DNA from: JBMOMT01 sp049324835
GTDB taxonomy: Bacteria > Chloroflexota > Anaerolineae > CAYNKW01
DNA length: 64,000 nucleotides
Reading direction: 5' to 3'
Assembly (NCBI GenBank): GCA_049324835.1
Contig: JBMOMT010000010.1
Location: 1 to 64,000 of the forward strand
Shown here: piece after piece, positions 52,545-59,225 of the stretch
How the letters are laid out: each line of letters starts with the position of its first letter
Numbering within the stretch: the first letter of the stretch is position 1
Position numbers and translations under genes: made by a program
Notes under the pieces: model-generated
Database searches by the model: none
What the model saw: only the letters and a program-made list of their open reading frames with translations
Told to the model about the DNA's origin: nothing

Positions 52545-53186
52545 CTACGCTTCGACCTGGCGCAAAGCCCGCTCGTCCTTCGGCTGCGGCAGCAGCGAGA
52601 GGAAGAATCGCCTGGTCACGTTGACCACCCAGCGCCAGTGAATCCACAAGTGCGCGGCCGCTGCCGCAATCATGACCACCCCGGCCCAGGTGTGGATCAG
52701 ATCCCAGGTGGTGCGGCTAAAGAGCAAGTTCGGATCCAAACCGGCATAGCTGCCACCCTGATAACCACCCTCAGGCACGAACAAAAAATAGATGCCCGTA
52801 ACCGCCGTCACCAGGAAACTGATCGCCACCAGCAGATCGATGGCCACGTTGAACCGCGCCCCCCTGGAAAGGCCGCTGCCCCTGGAGCGCAGCGCATTGA
52901 CCACTCGCCGGGCCATCATCTTGACCCACGACCAGTGGATGGCAAAATGAACCACCACCGCGGCGATCATGGCCACGCCGCCCCAGACGTGCAGGTCCTC
53001 CCAGGTATGGCGCTCAAAAAGCACCGTCACGCCATACAGCGGGTTGCGCCCCCCCTGATAACCGCCGGAGGGCAGATAGAGAAAATAAATACCAGACAGC
53101 GCGGCCACGATCCCACCCAAAAAGACGGCGGCGTCGATGAGCCAGTTCTTGCGCGTCTGCATGGACATTCCAATCCGTTTGTTCAT
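52545..53186 (-). CDS. DUF4405-type cytochrome-b561-like membrane protein, internally duplicated
   Basis: A 213-residue protein with four helices in two tandem copies. Copy 1 has GIYFLYLPSGGYQGG, then TWEDLHVWGGVAMIAAVVVH and FAIHWSWV. Copy 2 has GIYFLFVPEGGYQGG, then TWDLIHTWAGVVMIAAAAAH and LWIHWRWV. The paired His residues in and near the helices could ligate heme. It probably transfers electrons across or within the membrane. RBS AGGAG lies seven bases before the ATG. Four 11-bp repeats overlap its promoter. Confidence 0.82.
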   Translation of the reverse strand: MNKRIGMSMQTRKNWLIDAAVFLGGIVAALSGIYFLYLPSGGYQGGRNPLYGVTVLFERHTWEDLHVWGGVAMIAAVVVHFAIHWSWVKMMARRVVNALRSRGSGLSRGARFNVAIDLLVAISFLVTAVTGIYFLFVPEGGYQGGSYAGLDPNLLFSRTTWDLIHTWAGVVMIAAAAAHLWIHWRWVVNVTRRFFLSLLPQPKDERALRQVEA

Positions 53187-53240
53187 GGTTTCACTCCTGT
53201 CTGCTATGTTGAGATGGTTTCACTCCCGGTATCTATCTCG

Positions 53241-53246
53241 ATTATA
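53241..53246 (-). promoter_or_regulatory. -10 box of the DUF4405 operon
   Basis: A perfect TATAAT on the minus strand, 54 bases before the ATG. No standard -35 box; that region is covered by the iterons. Confidence 0.68.
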
Positions 53247-53256
53247 GCCACGATTG

Positions 53257-53294
53257 TGAAGGCCGATTGAAGGCATTTTGAAGAAATTGTGAAG
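53257..53294 (-). promoter_or_regulatory. Four 11-bp iterons, candidate OmpR/PhoB-type activator site
   Basis: On the minus strand CTTCA occurs four times at exact 11-bp spacing (plus-strand TGAAG at 53257, 53268, 53279 and 53290), as CTTCACAAT, CTTCAAAAT, CTTCAATCG and CTTCACAAT. The array ends 10 bases upstream of the -10 box and replaces the -35 region. Confidence 0.72.
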
Positions 53295-53296
53295 AC

Positions 53297-53328
53297 AAAA
53301 AAAACGCGCCGGAGAAAACTCCGACGCG
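53297..53328 (-). terminator. Intrinsic terminator of the acyltransferase operon
   Basis: CGCGCCGGAG (53305-53314) pairs with CTCCGACGCG (53319-53328), with one G-U pair and loop of four. On the minus strand eight T follow. Confidence 0.88.
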
Positions 53329-53354
53329 CCACTCGCTGCCCAGAAACAGGCCGA

Positions 53355-54251
53355 TCAATCCCCAGACAGGTCTGGCCAGAAGGGATGGAACATCATCCAC
53401 TGATCCGGATGCGCCCGCACAAAATCCTCCAGGATGATCGCCAGCCTGCGGGTGTTGGTCAGGACATCCTGCCGCCGGTTGCCGCTGCGCACCATCTCTA
53501 CCGGACCAACCGCCTGCAGCACGTAACCCTCGCCAGGCTCATAGTGACAACTGCCCATGACCACCGTCGCGCCGGTCATCAGCGCCAGGCGAGCCGGCCC
53601 CACCGGCAGATAAGCCGACCGACCGAAAAACTGGATCAGCTCTCGATCTTCCGGGATAGGCCGATCCATGCCGGTGGTCACGATGCCACCCTCTTTGAGC
53701 CGTCGGATGGCCGCCCGCAGCGATTCCGGCGTGATGGGCGTCACGTCAAAGCCACCCTGGCTGCGTAAATAGTTCAGGATGTGAAACCCGGCCTCCGGAT
53801 TGGCCAGGCTCAACATCTGGATGGGCAGGCCCAGCGAGCCGACCGCCAGCCCGGCCAGGTCGAAATTACTCATGTGCGAAGAGAGCAACAGCACACCCTT
53901 GCCCCGCCCGTACTCGGCCCGGATCAGATCGATAACCTGGTGAGGCATCCTGATCGCTCTGACCCACACCTCTGGCGGCTGGCGTATGGCGTGAAAAAAG
54001 TCGTAATAGGTCTGCCCGGCGTGATAGAACACGCCCTGCGTCGTGCGGTGCAGCGTGGTATCATCGGCCTCCGCGCCCAGAATCTGGCGCAGGTTGGCCT
54101 GCACCGTCCAATAGATGCCGGGCTTTTTGCGGCCAATGATCCCCGCCGCGACCCGCGCCAGGCCATAGCCCACCCAACGCGGCGTGTAACGGCCAATAAA
54201 AAGGCCGACTTGCGTCATTGGCTTACTGCTGATAAGATCTTGCAGGCGCAT
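53355..54251 (-). CDS. LpxL/HtrB-PatA-type lipid acyltransferase
   Basis: A 298-residue acyltransferase with the HX4D motif H126-x4-D131 (LLLSSHMSNFDLAG), a GMDRPIPEDREL segment, and PVGPARLALMTGA. The family includes lipid A lauroyltransferases and mycobacterial phosphatidylinositol mannoside acyltransferases. There are no LPS genes in this window, so acylation of a phosphoglycolipid is more plausible. The CDP-alcohol phosphotransferase gene 21 bases upstream supports a phospholipid-head-group pathway. RBS AAAGG lies seven bases before the ATG. Confidence 0.85.
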   Translation of the reverse strand: MRLQDLISSKPMTQVGLFIGRYTPRWVGYGLARVAAGIIGRKKPGIYWTVQANLRQILGAEADDTTLHRTTQGVFYHAGQTYYDFFHAIRQPPEVWVRAIRMPHQVIDLIRAEYGRGKGVLLLSSHMSNFDLAGLAVGSLGLPIQMLSLANPEAGFHILNYLRSQGGFDVTPITPESLRAAIRRLKEGGIVTTGMDRPIPEDRELIQFFGRSAYLPVGPARLALMTGATVVMGSCHYEPGEGYVLQAVGPVEMVRSGNRRQDVLTNTRRLAIILEDFVRAHPDQWMMFHPFWPDLSGD

Positions 54252-54272
54252 CGAGTGACCTTTCCATCACCA

Positions 54273-54905
54273 TCATTTTTTCGCCACAGACGGCGCCGCC
54301 ACCTGATAATCGGCCGAGGCGAACAATACCGGCGCTTCGAGGATCACCGGCAGGCCGCGCAGGATACACAGCGCCAGGGCAACCCAGCTCATCACAGAGG
54401 CCACCAGCCGCACGCCGCTCCAGGCAGCATAACCGCCACTCTGCAGGCCCAGCGACAGCGCCAGCAAAGTGAACGCCACTGCCTTGGTCACAGCATAGCC
54501 GGTGCGCATGACCCCAGAGGCCACCAGCCAGCGGCCCCAGGTGGAACGCATCATGCTGTGCGCCGACTGCCCGTGCTGCAGCGCCACGTTGCGGATCGAA
54601 TCGGTCAACGCGCCGCGAATCACCACCGTCAACGGAATGATCACCGAGATCAAACCCAGGTGGGCATAGGCCACCCACAACACAATCTCGACGGCGCGAT
54701 CGGCGGCGATATCGAGCGCACTGCCGATGAGCGTCTGCTGTTGACGACGGCGGGCGACTATGCCATCCAGCGAGTCCATCAGGATCAGCGCCACGATGAG
54801 AGGCGCATCGATCAACTGGCCTGCCGTCCCACCCATATAGAGCAGGAGCACCACCAGCACCAACAGCGGAAAGCGTAAACTGGTTATCAGGTTCGCCAGA
54901 TTCAT
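54273..54905 (-). CDS. CDP-alcohol phosphatidyltransferase
   Basis: A 210-residue membrane enzyme with the complete motif D44-x2-D47-G-x2-A-R-x8-G-x3-D65-x3-D69 (MDSLDGIVARRR). It transfers a phosphatidyl group from CDP-diacylglycerol to an alcohol such as glycerol phosphate or inositol phosphate. In actinobacteria and some others the PIP synthase gene lies beside a PatA-like acyltransferase, as here, which points to an inositol-type lipid; this is an inference. GGAGAG lies six bases before the ATG. Confidence 0.87.
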   Translation of the reverse strand: MNLANLITSLRFPLLVLVVLLLYMGGTAGQLIDAPLIVALILMDSLDGIVARRRQQQTLIGSALDIAADRAVEIVLWVAYAHLGLISVIIPLTVVIRGALTDSIRNVALQHGQSAHSMMRSTWGRWLVASGVMRTGYAVTKAVAFTLLALSLGLQSGGYAAWSGVRLVASVMSWVALALCILRGLPVILEAPVLFASADYQVAAPSVAKK

Positions 54906-55040
54906 TCGCTTCTCTCCATCACGTTTGATGATTCATCGCCTCTCAGCGGGAGGCGCCTGTTTCGGCGTTTCGATGCGGGAATGTCCCGCGCAACGTGATC
55001 TTACCACAAACAAGACAGAAGTCAAAGCCAAGGAGAAAAC

Positions 55041-55796
55041 ATGAAAATCGTGCGCTTTATCCAACAGAATGCCGCCAGATACGGACTAGTGGAAGGCGAG
55101 ACCCTCTATGCCCTGCAAGGCAGTCCCTTCCAGACGCCACAGCGCGGAGAGCCGATCGGCCTCCTTTCTGAGGTGTCTTTGTTGCCGCCCTGCACACCCA
55201 CCAAGATCATCGCCGTGGGACTCAACTATGCCGATCACGCCGCCGAGACGGATAACCCCCTGCCGACAGAGCCGATCATCTTTTTTAAACCGCCGTCGTC
55301 GGTCATCGGACCGGGCCAGGCCATCGTCTGTCCGCCCCTCTCACAGCGTATCGATTACGAAGCCGAGCTGGCACTGATCGTTGGCCGCCGGGCCAAAAAC
55401 GCGCCTCCCGAAACAGCCCTGGACGTGTTGCTGGGTTACACCTGCGGCAACGACGTCACCGCCCGCGACTTGCAGGGTCGCGACCGCCTCTGGACGCGGG
55501 CCAAGGGCTTTGACACCTTTTGTCCCCTCGGCCCCTGGATCGTCACCGATCTGGAGCCCAGCGATCTGGCCATCACCTGCCGCGTCAACGGTCGGGAACG
55601 CCAGCGTTCCCGCACCCGCCACCTGATCTTTTCCGTGCCTCACCTGATCGCCTATATCAGCCAGGTGATGACGCTGGAGCCGGGCGATGTCATCCTCACC
55701 GGCACACCGGCGGGCATCGGCCCGCTGCAACCCGGCGACCGCGTCGAGGTCGAGATCGAAGGCATCGGCGTGCTGGAGAACCCGGTGATCGCCTGA
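55041..55796 (+). CDS. Fumarylacetoacetate hydrolase family protein
   Basis: A 251-residue FAH-domain protein: KIIAVGLNYADHAAET, PIIFFKPPSSVIGPG, DYEAELALIVGRRAKN with the metal-binding E-x-E, and GNDVTARDLQGRD with the metal-binding D. It ends in ILTGTPAGIGPLQPGDRVEV. Such proteins are acylpyruvate hydrolases, oxaloacetate decarboxylases or hydratases of catechol pathways; the exact reaction cannot be read. RBS AAGGAG precedes the ATG. Confidence 0.92.
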   Translation: MKIVRFIQQNAARYGLVEGETLYALQGSPFQTPQRGEPIGLLSEVSLLPPCTPTKIIAVGLNYADHAAETDNPLPTEPIIFFKPPSSVIGPGQAIVCPPLSQRIDYEAELALIVGRRAKNAPPETALDVLLGYTCGNDVTARDLQGRDRLWTRAKGFDTFCPLGPWIVTDLEPSDLAITCRVNGRERQRSRTRHLIFSVPHLIAYISQVMTLEPGDVILTGTPAGIGPLQPGDRVEVEIEGIGVLENPVIA

Positions 55797-55893
55797 GGGT
55801 ACATCCGGGCAACGAACCCGAGAGTTTTACTGCGGGCTTTTCAAACACCCTACCCCAGCAGCAAAGACGGTGTGCAGCCTGCCCAGAATGTGT

Positions 55894-55899
55894 TATAAT
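55894..55899 (+). promoter_or_regulatory. Extended -10 promoter before the PAC2 gene
   Basis: TGTTATAAT, an extended -10, 50 bases before the ATG at 55950. No clear -35 box. Confidence 0.6.
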
Positions 55900-55949
55900 G
55901 GGTACAGTCGCCGATGCCGCCAGAATGGCAGGGAGGAAACAGGGTTGTG

Positions 55950-56852
55950 ATGAACACCTGGAAAGATTATGTCGAATTAAAAGCCGCGCCATCACTCCAC
56001 CGCCCCCACCTGCTGGCCGCCTGGTCTGGCATGGGGGCCGTGGCGATTCTGGCCTTCAACTATTTGCGCCAGGCGCTGGCCGCCCGCGAACTGGGCCAGA
56101 TCGACGCCCGTCGTTTTTTCTCCCCCAACCAGGTGAACATCCAGGATAGACTCATCCAGGAGCCGGAATTCGCAGAGAACAAATTCTATTACTGGCAAGG
56201 CGGCGCGGCCCACGACCTGCTCTTTTTCATCGGCAACCAGCAACCGCCTCAGGCCTACGAAATGGCGCACCTCATTCTCGACACAGCCGATCATTTCGGC
56301 GTGGAGCGCATCTATACCGCCGCTGCCTTTCCCACCTTTATGCACCACCACCAACCGCCGGGCGTCTGGGGCGCGGCCAACGAGAAAGCCCTGCTGCGAG
56401 AATTAGAGCATTACGGCGTCCAGATCATGGATCGCGGCACCATCGGCGGCCTGAACGGTCTGTTGCTGGGTGTGGCCCGCGAACGCGTCCGGCCAGGCCT
56501 GTGCTTGCTGGGCGAAATCCCGCTCTATACCACCCAAACCATCAACCCTCGCGCCGCCCAGGCCGTGCTAGGCGTCCTGGGCCGCATGCTGGCTATCCAG
56601 ATCGACACGGCCAAACTGGACCTGTGGGCCGCCGACATGGACCCTCAGATGGAACAGCTTTACCAGCTCCTGCCGGATCATGCCCGCCAGGCCCTCGAAG
56701 AAACCGGGCCGGAAACTACCCCTCCTCCACCTCCCCTTGACGAGGGGCCAGAACTGGTGGCCGACGACGCCTTTTTCGATCAGATCGAGCGCTTTTTACA
56801 GCAGGGCTGGCAAGACCAAGAGGACGACGACAGCGAGAGCCAGTTCTCGTAA
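55950..56852 (+). CDS. PAC2-family protein
   Basis: A 300-residue protein of the PAC2 (proteasome assembly chaperone 2-like) family found widely in bacteria and archaea: PHLLAAWSGMGAVAILAFNY, the DLLFFIGNQQPP strand, ERIYTAAAFPTFMHH, DRGTIGGLNGLLLGVA and GLCLLGEIPLYTTQ. A Pro-rich linker and an acidic tail (DDAFFDQIERFL and QDQEDDDSESQF) follow. Its bacterial role is unknown; no proteasome genes are seen here. The ATG at 55950 is preferred; a GTG at 55947 is possible. Confidence 0.82.
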   Translation: MNTWKDYVELKAAPSLHRPHLLAAWSGMGAVAILAFNYLRQALAARELGQIDARRFFSPNQVNIQDRLIQEPEFAENKFYYWQGGAAHDLLFFIGNQQPPQAYEMAHLILDTADHFGVERIYTAAAFPTFMHHHQPPGVWGAANEKALLRELEHYGVQIMDRGTIGGLNGLLLGVARERVRPGLCLLGEIPLYTTQTINPRAAQAVLGVLGRMLAIQIDTAKLDLWAADMDPQMEQLYQLLPDHARQALEETGPETTPPPPPLDEGPELVADDAFFDQIERFLQQGWQDQEDDDSESQFS

Positions 56853-56986
56853 CCACGGGCTGCCTCAGAGAGCAACCACCCTCTGCAATTTTTATGTTGC
56901 GACGGCGAGCCCGGCGTTCCGGTTGGCAGCCCCTTGCTTTTTACCCAAACCTGAACGACCTCTCAAACCCGGCAAGGAAAAATCCT

Positions 56987-57652
56987 GTGAAAGAGACAAC
57001 TCGTACGATTGCCTCGTACGATGCCAGCGCGTCGGCGTTCGCCCAACGCTGGTTTGACTATCGACTGGAAGAGGCTGTTCACCGCTTTGCGTCCCGCCTG
57101 CCAGCCGGCGCCCTCATCCTGGACGTGGGCTGCGGCGTAGGTCGCGACGTGCAGCACTTGAGCGAACTGGGCTTCGCCGCCCTGGGCATCGATCTCTCCA
57201 CCGGCATGCTGGCCGAAGCGCGCCGGCGTGTAAAGGCGACGTTTATCCAGGCCGATATGCGACGTTTACCCTTTGCCAGCGGCTGTTTTGATGCGCTGTG
57301 GATCTGCGCGTCGCTTTTCCACCTGCCCAAAACGGAAGCGCCTCACGTGCTGGAGGAATGCAGGCGTGTATTGGATCGTGGCCATCTCTTCCTGGCCGTC
57401 CGGCGTGGCAAAGGCGAACGGTGGATGGCCGATCTGGACAAAGGCCGAGCCCGATTTTTTGCCTATTACCAACCCTCGGAGATAAAAAACCTGGCGGAAA
57501 AAGCAGGCTTACAAATCGTCGACGCCTGGCAAAACCCACCCGGGCCGGGCCAATCTGAACCCTGGCTTCACCTCATCGCGGCCTGCCACGCCGACACACG
57601 TCCATTCCCAGTTGACAGGACACAACGGCTGTGGTATAATTCAAGGAAATAG
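56987..57652 (+). CDS. Class I SAM-dependent methyltransferase
   Basis: A 221-residue methyltransferase: motif I LILDVGCGVGRDVQHL at about 45-60, GIDLSTGMLAEARRR as motif II, QADMRRLPFASGCFDALW as motif III. The substrate is not predictable from the sequence. GTG start at 56987 with AAGGA eight bases upstream; the frame opens at 56894. The promoter of the next gene lies inside its 3' end. Confidence 0.87.
   Translation: MKETTRTIASYDASASAFAQRWFDYRLEEAVHRFASRLPAGALILDVGCGVGRDVQHLSELGFAALGIDLSTGMLAEARRRVKATFIQADMRRLPFASGCFDALWICASLFHLPKTEAPHVLEECRRVLDRGHLFLAVRRGKGERWMADLDKGRARFFAYYQPSEIKNLAEKAGLQIVDAWQNPPGPGQSEPWLHLIAACHADTRPFPVDRTQRLWYNSRK
57612..57640 (+). promoter_or_regulatory. Consensus promoter of the AAA ATPase gene
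   Basis: Perfect TTGACA (57612-57617) and TATAAT (57635-57640), 17 bases apart, with an extended -10 (TGGTATAAT). It is inside the last codons of the methyltransferase gene. Confidence 0.9.
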
Positions 57653-57668
57653 ACCGCTAGAGGTCTAT
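57649..57668 (+). promoter_or_regulatory. 5' leader hairpin of the AAA ATPase mRNA
   Basis: ATAGACC (57649-57655) pairs with GGTCTAT (57662-57668) around GCTAGA, at the very 5' end of the predicted transcript. It could protect the mRNA from 5' decay. Confidence 0.5.
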
Positions 57669-57721
57669 AGTGCAAACGGTCGATTTAACACATTCTAACG
57701 ACCACAGGCAGGAGGAGGCCG

Positions 57722-58999
57722 ATGTTCATCAGCGGCCCGGTGACCGGCGAAAAATTCGTCAACCGCAAAGAGATGCTGGCCCAGCTAAAACAGCACGCCG
57801 CAGACCGGCAATATTGCACCCTCATCGGCCTGCGGCGTACCGGCAAAACGTCGCTCATGATCAAAACGATGGAATACCTGCCACCAGAGTGGATGAGCGG
57901 CTATTTTAACGTTCAGAACAGCATCGCTGTGCCGGAACAGTTTGCCATCACCTACGTCGGCTCGGTGCTGTTCTGGATTCTGCATCGCCAGGGGCTGGTG
58001 GCCGAGACCACCCAACCCCACTTTTACGATCTCAATTACGTGCAGCGGCAGGCGTTGCTTCTGGACAAACAACAGGTGACGCGGTATCTACTGGATATGG
58101 CCGACGCGCTCGACCGGCGTGAAGTGAACTATCAGCAGGTGATCTCGCAGGCTTTTTCCTTCCCCCAAATCCTCAGCGACGCTCTGGGCCGTCCACTGGC
58201 CATCTTTATCGACGAGTTTCAAGACATCGTCCAGATGGACGCCTATGGCATCGACTCGCTCAAAATCTTTCGCTCCATCACCCAGATGCAAACCGGAGTG
58301 TGGTATTGCCTGGCCGGCTCCAGCATCCACCGTCTCAACGAGGTGGTCAACAGCCAGGACTCGCCGCTCTACGGTCAATACAAAACCTACGTTGTCGGCG
58401 CGTTCGAGATAGACGCCGCCCACGAGCTGACCACCCAACAGGTCGGAGAGCCGCTGCCCGAGCCGGTGCTGGCGTTGCTGTACCACTTCACCGGTGGGTA
58501 TCCCTTTTATCTGGCTGTACTGGGTGGCACTGCTGCCGCAATGGCCCGGCGCGAAGGTCGAGCCGTCGACGAGACGATCTTTATCCAGGCCATCGCCGAG
58601 GAGGTGGCCACACCCGGAGGAGCCATCGCCATGCACTGTCGCGAGGTTTTCGAGACGCGATTGCTCCAGGCCACCCAGAGCACGGTGAGCCGGCAGATCA
58701 TGCATTACCTGGCCCACAATCAACCCGCCAAGGCCTCCGACGTGGGTCGGGCTATCGGTCGCTCCACCGATTACACCCGCCAGATTCTGGTGCGCCTGGT
58801 GGAAGGTGACCTGCTGCACGTTCAAAAGCGACGCTACGCCATCACCGATCCCATCCTCACCTTTTGGTTGGCTCACAGTTATTTTGATATCGAGATCAAT
58901 CCACTGGCCATGATCAACTTTGCCGCCACCCAAGCCCGCCTGGTGGAAACCCTGCGTCAGGAATTGCTGCCAGAGTTGAAAGCACGGGCTGGGCTGTGA
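57722..58999 (+). CDS. AAA+ ATPase of the archaeal-type/MNS clade with C-terminal winged helix
   Basis: A 425-residue STAND/AAA-like ATPase. Walker A GLRRTGKT at 36-43, Walker B IFIDEFQDI with D164 and E165, and a sensor in YCLAGSS near 205. A winged-helix domain follows (NQPAKASDVGRAIGRSTDYT, then GDLLHVQKRRYAITDPILTF), the arrangement of ATPases common in archaea and Chloroflexota. The usual C-terminal nuclease-like domain is missing. Function unknown, perhaps a DNA- or stress-associated switch. RBS AGGAGG lies five bases before the ATG. It is driven by a near-ideal promoter. Confidence 0.8.
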   Translation: MFISGPVTGEKFVNRKEMLAQLKQHAADRQYCTLIGLRRTGKTSLMIKTMEYLPPEWMSGYFNVQNSIAVPEQFAITYVGSVLFWILHRQGLVAETTQPHFYDLNYVQRQALLLDKQQVTRYLLDMADALDRREVNYQQVISQAFSFPQILSDALGRPLAIFIDEFQDIVQMDAYGIDSLKIFRSITQMQTGVWYCLAGSSIHRLNEVVNSQDSPLYGQYKTYVVGAFEIDAAHELTTQQVGEPLPEPVLALLYHFTGGYPFYLAVLGGTAAAMARREGRAVDETIFIQAIAEEVATPGGAIAMHCREVFETRLLQATQSTVSRQIMHYLAHNQPAKASDVGRAIGRSTDYTRQILVRLVEGDLLHVQKRRYAITDPILTFWLAHSYFDIEINPLAMINFAATQARLVETLRQELLPELKARAGL

Positions 59000-59026
59000 G
59001 CGCACAGTCCAGCGTATCAAAAAGAA

Positions 59027-59052
59027 AAAAGACTCGCGCCACCGAGTCTTTT
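59027..59052 (+). terminator. Intrinsic terminator of the AAA ATPase gene
   Basis: AAAAGACTCG (59027-59036) pairs with CGAGTCTTTT (59043-59052), loop CGCCAC. A second hairpin with the same loop, GTTGGGAA/TTCCCAAC, lies at 59091-59112. Confidence 0.75.
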
Positions 59053-59225
59053 GCCCTGGACAACCGTCCAAATCTCTGATCTACCTGCCAGTTGGGAACG
59101 CCACTTCCCAACCGCAGCGTTGAGCTTGCCCCTTGATTGGGGAGGGGGGAGGTGTGTCTCTCGTCCCTGTGGTCTCAACGCCCATATGATAACACAACAG
59201 CCTTTCATTGTCAAGAGGCTCAGAC

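Noticed and set aside
54975..54989. GCGGGA-ATG-TCCCGC hairpin between divergent genes, considered as a terminator or operator
   Set aside because: Six-bp stem with no U tract and no second copy nearby; the evidence is too thin for a call.
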